DNA from: Dichomitus squalens LYAD-421 SS1 | Lineage: Eukaryota; Basidiomycota; Agaricomycetes; Polyporales; Polyporaceae | Reading direction: 5' to 3' | Assembly (NCBI RefSeq): GCF_000275845.1 | Contig: NW_006766888.1 | Span: 785,458 to 849,457, forward strand | DNA length: 64,000 bases | Part shown: positions 43,695-54,378 of the stretch, piece by piece | Numbering within the stretch: the first letter of the stretch is position 1 | Layout: every line of letters starts with the position of its first letter | Made by a program: the position numbers and the translations under genes | The notes under the pieces: model-generated | Seen by the model: the letters and a program-made list of their open reading frames with translations, nothing else | What the model was told of the DNA's origin: nothing | The model's database searches: none

Positions 43695-44756
43695 CATGGC
43701 CATATCATATAAGTATCTCAACTCACAATGTACAGAATCTATACTTTTTTATACACATAGTGCGCCTGACTAGACGCAGGCCGGTCACCATTTCCCGATG
43801 TCCGTTGTTTTCAAGAGAAGTCGGAGCAAGATGATCGCAGAGTTTTCGTGGCACGGTTCATGACCGCCGACAGGACGGCAAGTAACCACCGTCTATTGCG
43901 GCCGGTGGGAAAGATAGAACTATTTTGTCACAGGTCATGCTCGCGGCGGTTCTTGAGAAGCAGTGACATAGAACCCCGGGTACTTGACCGATGATAGAGC
44001 ATAGTAGGCAGCACATAAGCTAGTTCGTGAGAAGTAACGGTGCAGAGAGAAGGTCTCGTGAGGCTTCGAGGAGTCGCATCGGAGCGCCAGAGGCACACTA
44101 GGCGTCTCCGCGCTCGGACTGCCACACGAGTTCTCCGATTTCTGATGGGCCTGCCTGGGACCGGCCGTCGTGCCTCGGTCTCACTTTATCGACATTGTGC
44201 TTCGGCGTCGTCTGCCGCTGCATGGCGCATGGACATTTTTTCGAATGTCGGCCCATGTTTGCCGCGTTTGCCTGTGTCTCCGCGCTAGATATGGTAGAGC
44301 CTACATGGATCACCCTCCTCCGAGTAAGCTCACGCCCCACCTTTCCTCGCTGACTTCTCCTGCCTAGCCGTGAGCCATTGGACGCCTTGATTCCCGAATT
44401 TGCACGCTGCTTGCTGGTGTCTCAATATCTGTACGCCTCAGCGACGACTGCGACTTCTTAGCGCCTTCTTGTGTATAGAGTTCAAGACTCGGACCTATCC
44501 CTCTCGCACACTCAGTGTTTGAGCCGGGCTTTGCTCGCCTTGCACAGCCTTGTCAGATACCGAGCCGGCCGCAACTTAACCCAAGCCAAGCCAGAGCTTG
44601 CTGAAACCCCCGTGTTCCTGATTAACCGCGGAACGGTCCTCCCCGGTCATCCCTCAACCCAGTACGCCGTTCATCTTGTACTTGCCGCCTGCACGTTCAC
44701 TGACCTCCGTGTCCCTAGCGCCCTTGTTTATAAGGACTCTCTAGGAGACTTGCGAG
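43695..44756. other. 1.1-kb intergenic region
   Basis: No gene supported. The right end is the promoter of the GH16 gene. Confidence 0.5.
44728..44734 (+). promoter_or_regulatory. TATA-like box of the GH16 gene
   Basis: TTATAAG lies about 25 bases before the ATG at 44757. The spacing implies a very short leader or a start site close to the ATG. Confidence 0.35.
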
Positions 44757-46351
44757 ATGCTTCCTCGACGATCACTCGCCTTGGCCATGGCCCTCTCCCT
44801 CGCGAGCCCTTCTCTTTCGTACGACCTCCTCCGCGACTATTCTGGGCAGCACTTCTTTGATGGATGGGACTTCTACGGCTCGTGGGATAACTTGACGTTG
44901 AGTGAGTAGTGCTCTTGCGAGTCTCCCCAAAATAGTGGCGCGGCACGTCCGCCGATCGTTCCCGCGCCCATAGCGGCGCGAAGAACCGGTTCGGGCGTGC
45001 CCGACGCGTCCATTTGCTCGTCGTATGAAGCGGCCCGGATACTGAACGCATGCTCGGCTAGGTGCGGTGTGGTGGCTGAATGAGACCGAGGCGATGGCGG
45101 AGCACTTGGCATATGTGAATGATGCTGGGCGGGCAATCATCAGGGTGGACAACACGACGAATGTGCCTCAGGGCCAGGACAGGAATACGGTATGTACCCC
45201 ATGCACGAGGTATCAACTACCTCAATCCCTCGTCCATTGCACTAAATGTGGACCGTGCAGATCCGCCTCACCACCAAGGACTCGTACGATTTTGGCAGCT
45301 TGTGGGTGTTCGACGCTACGCACTTGCCGTACGGATGCTCGGTGTGGCCCGCGTTTTGGGCCAAGGGCCCGAATTGGCCGTTTGACGGCGAGATCGGTGA
45401 GTGCTCTCTCTCGAGTCCCCTTTTGCTAATTCTAACTCAATGTGCTGATTGTCGTAGACATCGTGGAGGGCATCAACATGATGTCGGCGAACCAGATGGC
45501 CATCCACACTACCGACGGCTGCACCACGAACAGCAGCATCGTCCAGACGGGCACGATCGGCTTCACTGACTGCGGCACCGGCTCCGGATGCACGGTGCAC
45601 GAGACGAAGCCGAACAGCTTCGGGGCGGGCTTCGCAGCAGCCGGCGGAGGCGTGTGGGCGACGCAGTTCGATGTCGCGGGGGTCTTTATGTGGTTCTGGA
45701 GCGTGAGTCTTCGATCTGTTCTCTGTGCTGCGTGTGGTGCTTTCTGTCGTTCGGCGGGTGGGCTGACGTGAGCGGTGCTCCCGTTTGTAGAGAGCAGATG
45801 TTCCCGCGGAATTGACGCAGAACCAGACGTCGATCGACATCTCGACCTGGGGCACGCCTTCGGCCGCCTTTCCCGTCACGCCGACGTGCAACCTCACACA
45901 GTTCTTCACGCCACAGCAGCTGGTACTGGACATCGCGCTGTGCGGTGACTGGTGAGTCAAACCACACATCCAACCCTCTTACAGTAAGATTGGAGACTCA
46001 ATCGTCTGTCGCAGGGCCGGTGTGCAAGGAATATACCAAAGCACGGGCTGTTCCGGGACTTGCAACGTTGCAGGGCCCGGAAGCCCCGCGTACGACAACG
46101 CGTGGTTCGAGATCAACTACGTCCGCGCGTACACCACCGGCGCGTCGACACCTACCTCGACATCTTCCACGACGCCTACAACCTCTCCGACTGCCGGCTC
46201 GGGAGATGCGACTACCACTGCTGCGGGCTCCACGCGGACGAGCGGCTCGGACCAGAGCAGCTCCTCGTCAGGTGCGCCGAGGTGGCATGCGCGAAGCGCG
46301 GGCGCGCTGGGATTGGTTTGCGCTGTGCTTGGGTCGCTCTTGCTCGTTTGA
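44757..46351 (+). CDS. GH16 family endo-beta-1,3(4)-glucanase, secreted, probably GPI-anchored
   Basis: Cleaves beta-1,3/1,4-glucans, outside the cell or at the wall. Signal peptide MLPRRSLALAMALSLASPSLS, then DYSGQHFFDGWDFYGSWDNL, the usual opening of fungal GH16. Later exons carry GRAIIRVDNTTNVPQG, SYDFGSLWVFDATHLPYGCS, VWPAFWAKGPNWP and the catalytic GEIDIVEG (nucleophile and acid/base Glu in E-x-D-x-x-E), joined across an intron near 45396-45457. IDISTWGTPSAAFP and FTPQQLVLDIALCGDW complete the sandwich fold. After YDNAWFEINYVRAY the C-terminus is Ser/Thr-rich with a final hydrophobic segment ending LVCAVLGSLLLV, typical of a GPI signal. Stop at 46349-46351. About 400 residues. All catalytic residues present. 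Confidence 0.92.
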
Positions 46352-47026
46352 TGTGCAGGGCCGGTGATTATTCTTTTCTTTCTGGTTATTGAGTCGGGAT
46401 ACGGACCTTCACGACGTCAGGTGGACTTTGGACGCTGTGATGATTTCAAGTAATGTTGGTGACGTGCTTACGCTCATATGTCAACGATACCAGGACATTG
46501 CTATCCTACTGCCAGCAGGTTACTCGTAGATTTTGGTCTGCGCTGTTGTGATGCTTTGTTGTATTGCCTTCATATCTCATTGGAGTTCTTATCATACTCT
46601 ATGTATGTGATTCTAGGCCTTGTTGAAGCGGGTTGGAAAGTCGCAAGCTCGGTCTCTCGGGCGCCAACAAGGGCGCCTGCATGGAAAGCCGCGCGAGGGA
46701 TGACGGCCTGCAGGCACTGCGGTCTGAAAATATCGCAAACATTTTCGAATGCATCTCGCGCCTCGGTCGCTAGTCGGGGCCTCTGATCCACGTCCGACGG
46801 TCCCGTCCATTCATTGTCGCACGATGCCCTCGTAGCGCTGCACGACTCCCGGCTATCCAACTCTCTCCTCATCTCTTTGGGGCCCGAGTCAATCAATACA
46901 TTTCCCAACAGGACACTCCAACACACCGTCCTCTCTTCACACAGCCCTACCTCAGTTGCTCCATAGCTTTAGACTTTTCGACGCGAACGGGCGGGGACGC
47001 AACTATCACTTACCTGTGCCAGCACG
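46352..47026. other. Intergenic, promoter of the carrier gene
   Basis: No gene seen apart from short frames at 46478-46926 that look random. Confidence 0.5.
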
Positions 47027-48216
47027 ATGGAGGTCACCCCGGAGGAGCTCGCCACGGCGGACTCGATCACCGTCCGTGCGCTCAAGGACATTACCTTCGG
47101 GAGCATCGCCGGCATCGCGTCAAAGTTTTTTGAGCACCCGTTCGACCTCACGAAGGTCCGGCTGCAGTCTCAAGTGCTCGATGCCCAGGCGCGGTTTAGT
47201 GGGCCGCTGGATTGTCTGCTGCAGACGTGGAGGAAGGAGGGCGTTGCGGGGCTGTACCGGGTGCGTCTCCCCCCTCTTCTCGTGCTTGCGCTCGTGTGTG
47301 AAGACTGTTTGGTTCTGATGGTCTGGTGTGTTGCGTTGCGTTATGTAGGGCCTCCCTGCGCCCATCGTCGGTGCGATGGCGGAGAACGCATCGCTCTTTT
47401 GGTCGTACACCGAGATCCAAAACGCGATCAAGTGGGCGAACGGGATACCCGCCACGAGCCAGCTCTCCCTCGGCCAGCTCGCCCTGGCGGGAGCGGGCGC
47501 GGGATCTATCACTAGCTTCGTCCTGTACGTCCTGTATCCCTTCATGCGCTAGATCCTGACCTCACACGGCACACGCTTCCTTTGCACCGTATCTCAGCAC
47601 GCCAATCGAGCTCGTAAAGTGCAAGATGCAAGTGCAGATGCTCATGACCCCGCCCACGGCCGCCACGGCCGCCTCCGCGTCCATCTACCCCGCGGGCGCC
47701 GCCGCGCTCTCCGCGTCCCCTCCCCCGCCCTCGATCCCCAAGCTCCCGGGGCCCATCGCCGTCCTCACATCCGTCGTCCGCGAGACGGGCGTCCGCGGCC
47801 TCTGGCTCGGGCATACCGGCACGCTCATACGCGAGACCGGCGGCGGCGCGGCGTGGTTCGCCGCAAAGGAGGGCGCCGCGGGCCTGCTCCTGCAGCGGCG
47901 CGGGCTCGCGCCCCATGAAAAGAAGGAGCTGCGCGCGTGGGAGAGCGCGGCGGCGGGCTCGTGCGCCGGGGTCGCGTACAACGTCGCGCTCTTCCCCGCG
48001 GACACGGTCAAGAGCGCGATGCAGACGGAGGCGGAGCTGCGGGGCCCGCGCGCGGGCGGGGAGCGGCCGAGCTTCTTTGGCACGGGGAGGGAGATGTGGA
48101 GGAGGGGTGGCGTGCGGGGGTTGTATGCGGGGTGCGGGATTACTGTTGCGAGGGCGGTGCCGAGCAGCGCGTTGATCTTTATGATTTACGATGGGCTGAG
48201 CCAGCGGTTTGGGTGA
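47027..48216 (+). CDS. ORT1: Mitochondrial carrier, ornithine transporter type
   Basis: Inner-membrane exchanger linking mitochondrial ornithine synthesis to cytosolic arginine synthesis, by similarity to yeast Ort1 and Neurospora ARG-13. Three exons, about 47027-47260, 47348-47525 and 47598-48216. Each of three repeats has the carrier signature: PFDLTKVRLQ, PIELVKCKMQ and PADTVKSAMQ. IAGIASKFFEHPFDLTKV near the start and AMAENASLFWSYTEIQN after the first intron fit the ornithine group. The second repeat has an Ala/Pro-rich insert of about 35 residues (MTPPTAATAA...). Length about 340 residues against the usual 290-300. Exon 3 is extremely GC-rich at third positions. Other amino-acid carriers remain possible. 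Confidence 0.82.
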
Positions 48217-49104
48217 GAGAGACTTGAAGGCACGAACTCGCAACTGCAAATGTATGTCTTACGCACGGCCGTCGCGACCACCGTACGGTGCTGTAATATT
48301 GGATTCCCTCGCATAGACATAGAACACCACATCATACACCATTGGTTCAAATTGTTAATGGAAGACCGTATCAGAATATGTGGTACCGACGTCCTGGACG
48401 AGGACCCTGGTCATGTTGGCTGAGATCATTGCAACCTTCCGAGCTTCATACGGTCTCCGAGTGAGGGCGCGGTCTGGTGTATCCAGGGGTCCTACTTCGG
48501 ATCGTCTGTAGCTCAGAACGGTGGACGCTCATCGTTTAGCGTTGAGCTCGCAGTCCGATTTTCATGACCAAGATTCTGCACATGGCGGCAAAGGACTCGG
48601 TGCTACAGCGTTGCAGCCGTTAGCTTCTCCGGTCGGTCAGCCACACCAGGATTGGTCTCGTTTGCTATGGCGTCGATGCCTTGCACAAGTTGCCCCACAT
48701 CGTAAGAAGATATGTTGAGGGGCAATCTATGAACAGCCTGGGCTATCATAGCCGATTTGGCCCCGATGTATCTCGGGTCGACCTATGGCTCACCCTCGGA
48801 GGGTCTACTAGAGGCACACCCACGGTTCAGTCATGGTTCAACATAGCTTCGGGCTCACCTGATTCTCCTCATGTGAGCTGCGCCTATGGGAAGTATAAGC
48901 ATTGTACATGTGACAGCTAACATACTGCAAAAGGCGTTGGTGGTTCCTCCTTTGATCCCTTGATCAGGTTTAAAAGACTGATTAGCAGGATATATCGTTG
49001 AGTAGTGCGATTAAGCATGAGTACGTGCTTGAGTATGTGATAGTACATCGAAAGCGAAGTGAAAGTAGTATACCGTCGACTCTAGACTAGTTCTAGGTAA
49101 CGGG
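48217..49104. other. Intergenic region with an O-methyltransferase relic
   Basis: Apart from the relic at 48395-48500, no gene is visible. Confidence 0.5.
48395..48500 (-). pseudogene. Fragment of an O-methyltransferase N-terminal region
   Basis: On the minus strand this reads GPLDTPDRALTRRPYEARKV then AMISANMTRVLVQDVGT, closely matching the same region of the O-methyltransferase at 54.4-56.4 kb (PLDSPNTVPTPRLHEARKV then AMASAHMIQALVQDVGT). Nothing else of that gene is recognisable on either side. It is a short leftover of a duplicated gene, or a divergent exon of a lost one. Confidence 0.65.
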
Positions 49105-50076
49105 CTAACCGGTGCTCTTCTTCAGATGAGCGAGAATCTGTTCCAGCTCGCTCATACACTGATCATTCAAAGCCTGGTACTGTGATCACAGACGTCATGA
49201 TGGGCAGGGATCTCCGTAAGTCAAGAGGATTGCGGACGTACTGTAGAGAAATCGGCAGAGTGCTTGTTGATGTCCGCTTTCTTCAGGAGTGCTTGGTGCA
49301 GCTTCCGCAATTGCACGCGCACGTCCTCGGCTTGGCGCGACGCAGTGGTATACAGCGCATTGCGCGTCTCGACAGTGGGTCTATGGTAGCAAGCAGGCTT
49401 CCGTCAATGTGCGCACGGAAATATGAGCAAGGACATACATACTTGGGTATTGGGATCTTGATCGTGCGGGTATCTACCTTCTGAGGGGTGATACTGGGGA
49501 GCTTGGCGTCATATATAGCTTGCTCAACGTACTTCAGGGTCTACCATGGTGCGTGCATGAGCGCTGGGTTGCAGAGAAGCGCCCGTAAGAACGCGAACTT
49601 ACATGCTCTTCAAATACGGTGACCAACAATGTCGTTCCGTCCTTCACGCCGACAGTGGCAACCTCCTCTAATCGCACGCCCCTGGCGTCCGTCGCGCCAG
49701 GAAGCTTGACACGTACTGGGGAGAGAACGGCAGGAGTGACACGTCCAGTGGCCCGCGTTTCCAGCGCGGCGACCTCCTTCCTGTACCATTCCAGCACACC
49801 CTGCATCTTGCTCTCTGTGTTTTTGTAATCCGCGCTGGACGCGATTCGTTGTGATGCGGGAACAAGATCATCTGTTGAGACACCCTTGCCGCCTTTCTTG
49901 TGAGACGTGGCGTCCTCCTTGCTCTTCGACTTCTTGGCTGGCTTCGCGTAAAACCGTCTTTGTTGCGTGGCAAGACTAGCGCGTATTGCGGCAGCGTGGC
50001 AACCTGAGCATTGGGCCAGAGCAAGAGCTGAAGACGTGCACAGTCGCGTTCGCGCAAGAAGGGCGACCGCAGACAT
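49105..50076 (-). CDS. RRF1: Mitochondrial ribosome recycling factor
   Basis: Splits mitochondrial ribosomes after termination, together with EF-G2. Start MSAVALLARTRLCTSSALAL at 50076; the first 50 residues are rich in Ala, Arg and Ser and look like a mitochondrial presequence (LATQQRRFYAK). Then a basic linker and the RRF core: SKMQGVLEWYRKEVAALETR, ATGRVTPAVLSPVRVKLPG, EEVATVGVKDGTTLLVTVFE, followed over an intron by TLKYVEQAIYDAKLPSITPQ, TRTIKIPIPK, then VRVQLRKLHQALLKKADI and a last exon ending ELEQILAHLKKSTG. Stop TAG at 49105-49107. Length near 250-260 residues, normal for mitochondrial RRF. The transposon end at 50174 is only about 100 bases upstream of its start codon. Confidence 0.88.
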
Positions 50077-50173
50077 GGTAGACAAGCAAGGAGCAGTGTC
50101 CTCTGCATTTCGTAGCCACCGAGCTACGGTCCTGCTGCTAGGTTGCCCAAATAGGACGTCCAGCGCTCGTTTA

Positions 50174-52024
50174 CAGCGGTTTTCAAATGACTTGTCGTTT
50201 GGGCGCCGACAAATGCGCGCGCCACACCTGCGTCCGACGCCCACTGATGCCTCCCTTGTGGACCTTCGACCGACCATATCTCCTCGTCCGCTGCACCAAT
50301 TTACTTGTTTGTTGCAGATCCCTATTCTTTGAGCTTCCCCGCACATGCACATATCGAATTCGTAGCAGGCTCCAATGCTCCTGTCGCGCTAGACGCAGTT
50401 CGCGTCTCCTGCGCTCCCTCCAAAGTTCGGACAACACAATTCACGAATAGGCATGGTTGTCTCTTCCGGAAACCATCGGATTCACGAGGGTATGGTACCA
50501 TTAAGTGGAGGATGTGAGAGGTCTGTGATCTTTTGGGAATTTCATTCTGCACACAAGCGGCCTGGGGGCAGCAACCCTGCGTGTTGTCTGGCTCTCTCGT
50601 CATGTGCTCGTATGCGTCATACTTCGTGAGTACTACAACATGTAGATGCCCCGGTAGTCCTATGCAGCATTGGAGGACATGTATCGTTACTATGGGACTG
50701 CCGGAGAGGACAGGAGAGGACGCTAGCCAAGATGTGTGCTACACTACTGTCATTAAGAATAATATCATTGGGGGTGTGCGCGCAGGCATACAGCAAAGGT
50801 ATAGAACATGAGTGGAACTGATCTTTGGGGAATTTGATGATGTATGGTGGGGTGGCTTATGAGGCACATGCAGGTAGTCCGCATAGAAGCGGGGAGACGT
50901 GGAAAAAGAGAAACTCACCGTGCTCTGCATACTCTGCGCCACTTACCACCCACTTTCATGCAATCCTCAAGTGTCACCATGCAGTACAAGGCAAAGNNNN
51001 NNNNNNNNNNNNNNNNNNNNNNNNNNNNNNNNNNNNNNNNNNNNNNNNNNNNNNNNNNNNNNNNNNNNNNNNNNNNNNNNNNNNNNNNNNNNNNNNNNNN
51101 NNNNNNNNNNNNNNNNNNNNNNNNNNNNNNNNNNNNNNNNNNNNNNNNNNNNNNNNNNNNNNNNNNNNNNNNNNNNNNNNNNNNNNNNNNNNNNNNNNNN
51201 NNNNNNNNNNNNNNNNNNNNNNNNNNNNNNNNNNNNNNNNNNNNNNNNNNNNNNNNNNNNNNNNNNNNNNNNNNNNNNNNNNNNNNNNNNNNNNNNNNNN
51301 NNNNNNNNNNNNNNNNNNNNNNNNNNNNNNNNNNNNNNNNNNNNNNNNNNNNNNNNNNNNNNNNNNNNNNNNNNNNNNNNNNNNNNNNNNNNNNNNNNNN
51401 NNNNNNNNNNNNNNNNNNNNNNNNNNNNNNNNNNNNNNNNNNNNNNNNNNNNATGCAGGTAGTCCGCATAGAAGCGGGAGACGTGGAAAAAGAGAAACTC
51501 ACCGTGCTCTGCATACTCTGCGCCACTTACCACCCACTTTCTATGCAATCCTCAAGTGTCACCATGCAGTACAAGGCAAAGGGAGTGCGGTCGACATGGA
51601 AGGTCCGGCATACAGGATGGAAGTTGGACGTCCCATGCGAGATTTGCAGTGCTGGGATCAAAATAACATACCCTGAGATTTGCTCTTAGAATCCCAGTAT
51701 TGAAGGATCGAAGGCGATATGTGGAGCCGTTGAAGAGTATTCGCCGTCTCAGGTTCCAGAGGTGGCGCTTAGGGGGGACCCAGTGCGCGAGACGCAAATT
51801 GGGTCTAGCATAAGGAGGGCATCGAATTCCGCGACGAAATCATTATGCGCATGTGCGGGGAGGCCCAAAGGATCAGAGTCTGCAAGAAGCGAGTGAATTG
51901 GTGCAGCGGACGAGGAGATATGGTCGGTTGAAGGTCCACAAGGGAGGCATCAAGTGGGCGTCGAACGCAGGTGTGGCGCGCGCATTTGTCGGCGCCCAAA
52001 CGACAAGTCATTTGAAAACCGCTG
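50174..52024. mobile_element. Mariner-like inverted-repeat element, non-autonomous, with gap
   Basis: Starting at CAGCGGTTTTCAAATGACTT, bases 50174-50350 match the reverse complement of about 51846-52024 at roughly 90 percent. TA lies directly outside both ends (50172-50173 and 52025-52026), as expected for the TA target duplication of Tc1/mariner elements. The arms of about 180 bases can fold into a long hairpin. No transposase frame is visible in the sequenced interior. Bases 50868-50996 and 51453-51581 are near-identical copies on either side of the N run 50997-51452, so the real element may be about 1.3 kb. Confidence 0.75.
50997..51452. other. Assembly gap (456 N) inside the mariner-like element
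   Basis: Flanked by 129-bp direct copies that differ only by two single-base indels. Probably an unmerged overlap. Confidence 0.85.
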
Positions 52025-52719
52025 TACCCTCCGGGCGCCACAAGTACTCGACTCGCACCGTCGCGCGGCCTTGTCGTCGAACGTACGCGCCGCCATTTGC
52101 TCATATCACTCTCGGGACATCTGTAGGGAACCCGTGCTCAATGCAGGCTTCGACGGGCCATATCATCTGCCCGCAACATGGTCCTCCAATCGATGTTCCC
52201 TCTCTGTTATCAGGCCCGCTGAATATGGAAGGATACTACTGCCCAGGCCCCAGAAACACCGCACACTCGCCGACATATGTCAAGGTAAGTGTGGCAGGCT
52301 GCATGCTCTCGCGACGCATGTCATCTCGTATCAGTCTACCTTGTGATGGTCAGTCCCGTATCTTCGCTCGTAGTTCCATATACACCTCCTTGTCTAGTAT
52401 CTATCGGAAGTGCGTCCGGGTGAAGGCTCCGCAACTCGCTCCTCGTGTACCTTCGACTGCTTTGCATGGGGACTCTTGGGCGTGTCGCCGAAGCGGGCTT
52501 ACAACTTTCAATGGTTCTGATCCCGACTACGTCGGATGCCAGGCGTCCACATTCAATCGGCTGCTTTCCATGCGGGCTTTCCGTCCTCCTGTCGCCGGGA
52601 CCTTCGGGACGTCAAGTGGACAGACGGCGCCCAAGCTCAGGTCCCGCATAGATAGCTGCGGGTGATGTGCCCACTGTCCTCCCCGGATCTCCTCATGCTC
52701 GTCTTCGCTGGCGGCCCCC
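52025..52719. other. Intergenic and promoter region
   Basis: A 270-codon frame (51853-52665) starts inside the transposon arm and has no recognisable features; I do not accept it as a gene. Confidence 0.5.
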
Positions 52720-54143
52720 ATGGTCCTATCAGGTTCCCAGGATGGAGGTACTCTCATAATCACGAACTCCCAAAACCTGAGTTATAGCGAGGTTGCGTGT
52801 GTGGCACTTCTCACTTGGGATGTCGTCATTACTCTGTCCGACGAGGTATGTCGACTTCATGCCGTGTCGGTCGCTGGTTCATGCTAACCGCCTTATAGGT
52901 GGAGCTGATATGGAAGTGAGCCCAGCGAGAAGAACGTGCCTCCCTCGCCAGCCGCTGACGGTCTCGAGGCAGGCGTAGATGGACGGCGGCAAAAGTTATG
53001 TATCTGATCGCCCGATACCTTCCGTGGCTTGTCCAACTGTATGTTCGTCAACTTGTGGGGTGTCATCATCTCCAGCGTGCTGATCGGCCTGTAGCGCCTT
53101 GCTCGCAATCAATGTCAACGGGACCACTGGCTTGTCGTTCACGAGCGGCCAATGTGCTGCCTGGCAAATTGTCCAAGGCACCCTGCTCCAGGCGATTGTC
53201 ACCTCTGTCGACGTCATCTTGATCATTCGAGGTGAGCAAAGTCCCTGCGCATCGCAATCAAGCCTTGACCTGAACGGGACCGAAGTTTATGCCCTGTACC
53301 ATAGGAATCGCATACTGCTGATCGGACTCGGAAGCTTGTTCTCGGCCGAAGTCGCGTCCCTGTGCTACATTCTTGTCAAGGTGACTCCTCGGCTGACATA
53401 CAACGATGAATGCTACGTAGTCTCCAGCCCCTCGATCTTCCAATATTACTGGTACGTGTGCCCGGGGACATGTATTCCTACGCGCTCACTAGCCACGCTA
53501 GGGTTGTCTCTCTAGCGTTCGAGACCCTCCTGTTCACCCTGACAATCGGAAAGTTCTTGGATGGCGTACGGCAGGGATGGGGCAGAGCGGTCATGGTGCA
53601 ACAGTTCGTCGCGGACGGAACGTGGGCATATGCCCTGATCTTCCTGACCATGCTCGTCAACATGATGTTCTACAAATACGTGCACTCCGAATTGACGGGA
53701 ATATGCTACACGTGAGTCGCCCAGCTGCACGCGCACCGCCTACGCCGTCGCTCACAGCAGGAACTCATTGGCGCAGGTGGCTGCTTGTCGTTTTGTCTTT
53801 CGCCGTACGTGATCCGACGATGAGCATTGTCTATCTGTAGGAGGCTGACTGGGAGTGCAGGGCTCCCGCCTGGTTCTGAACCCGCGTGTCCGTGCGGCCC
53901 CTCCGGACATAGACCTACAAAGCGACATCGAGCTCGCGAGCATCTCGACTCAACGCCGGAGGTCGGTGTTCACCGGAGAGGTGATCTCGTTGACTCTGGA
54001 GCATGCCACGCGGTGTAAGTATGGTCTGATCATTTATGGATCTGAAGCTGAGCAGGCGTCTTTGTAGCGCCAGCATCGGAGAAGACGGGCTATGTGTCGT
54101 ATCGCGAAGACTCAGAAGTAGCTTCCACTATCGTGTAATATAG
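52720..54143 (+). CDS. DUF6533-type multi-helix membrane protein (second copy)
   Basis: Start MVLSGSQDGGTLIITNSQNL, then SEVACVALLTWDVVITLSDE, intron, VELIWK, intron, RRWTAAKVMYLIARYLPWLV: the DUF6533 signature. Next come a Cys-containing loop with WQIVQGTLLQAIVTSVDVIL, VYALYHRNRILLIGLG, SIFQYYW, VSLAFETLLFTLTIGKFLDG, VADGTWAYALIFLTMLVNMM and a last helix WLLVVLSFA, then a cytoplasmic tail GSRLVLNPRVRAAPPDIDLQ. Final exon borders are uncertain; a stop at 54141-54143 fits one splice. Same family as the gene at 16.7-17.9 kb, but clearly diverged, so not a recent tandem copy. Function unknown. Confidence 0.78.
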
Positions 54144-54378
54144 AGACCATTTCGTATGCAACATGTACATGAACGACCCTTGGTTGAAACTCAATTCTGT
54201 GCTTCCGTAAAGAAGTCGCTACGCCAACGACGTGTCTTTCGCCTCGACGACTTTCGCCCGAGGCAGGGCTGTCATGAAGAAACACCCAAAAATTCGGACG
54301 GAAACCCATCGAACACGATTATTGATGAATCGTGTAGAGGGAGCCGTACCGCGCCGAAGATGACGGGCCAGACAACCA

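Noticed and set aside
51853..52665. 270-codon plus-strand frame
   Set aside because: Begins inside the right arm of the mariner-like element and shows no domain or conserved pattern.
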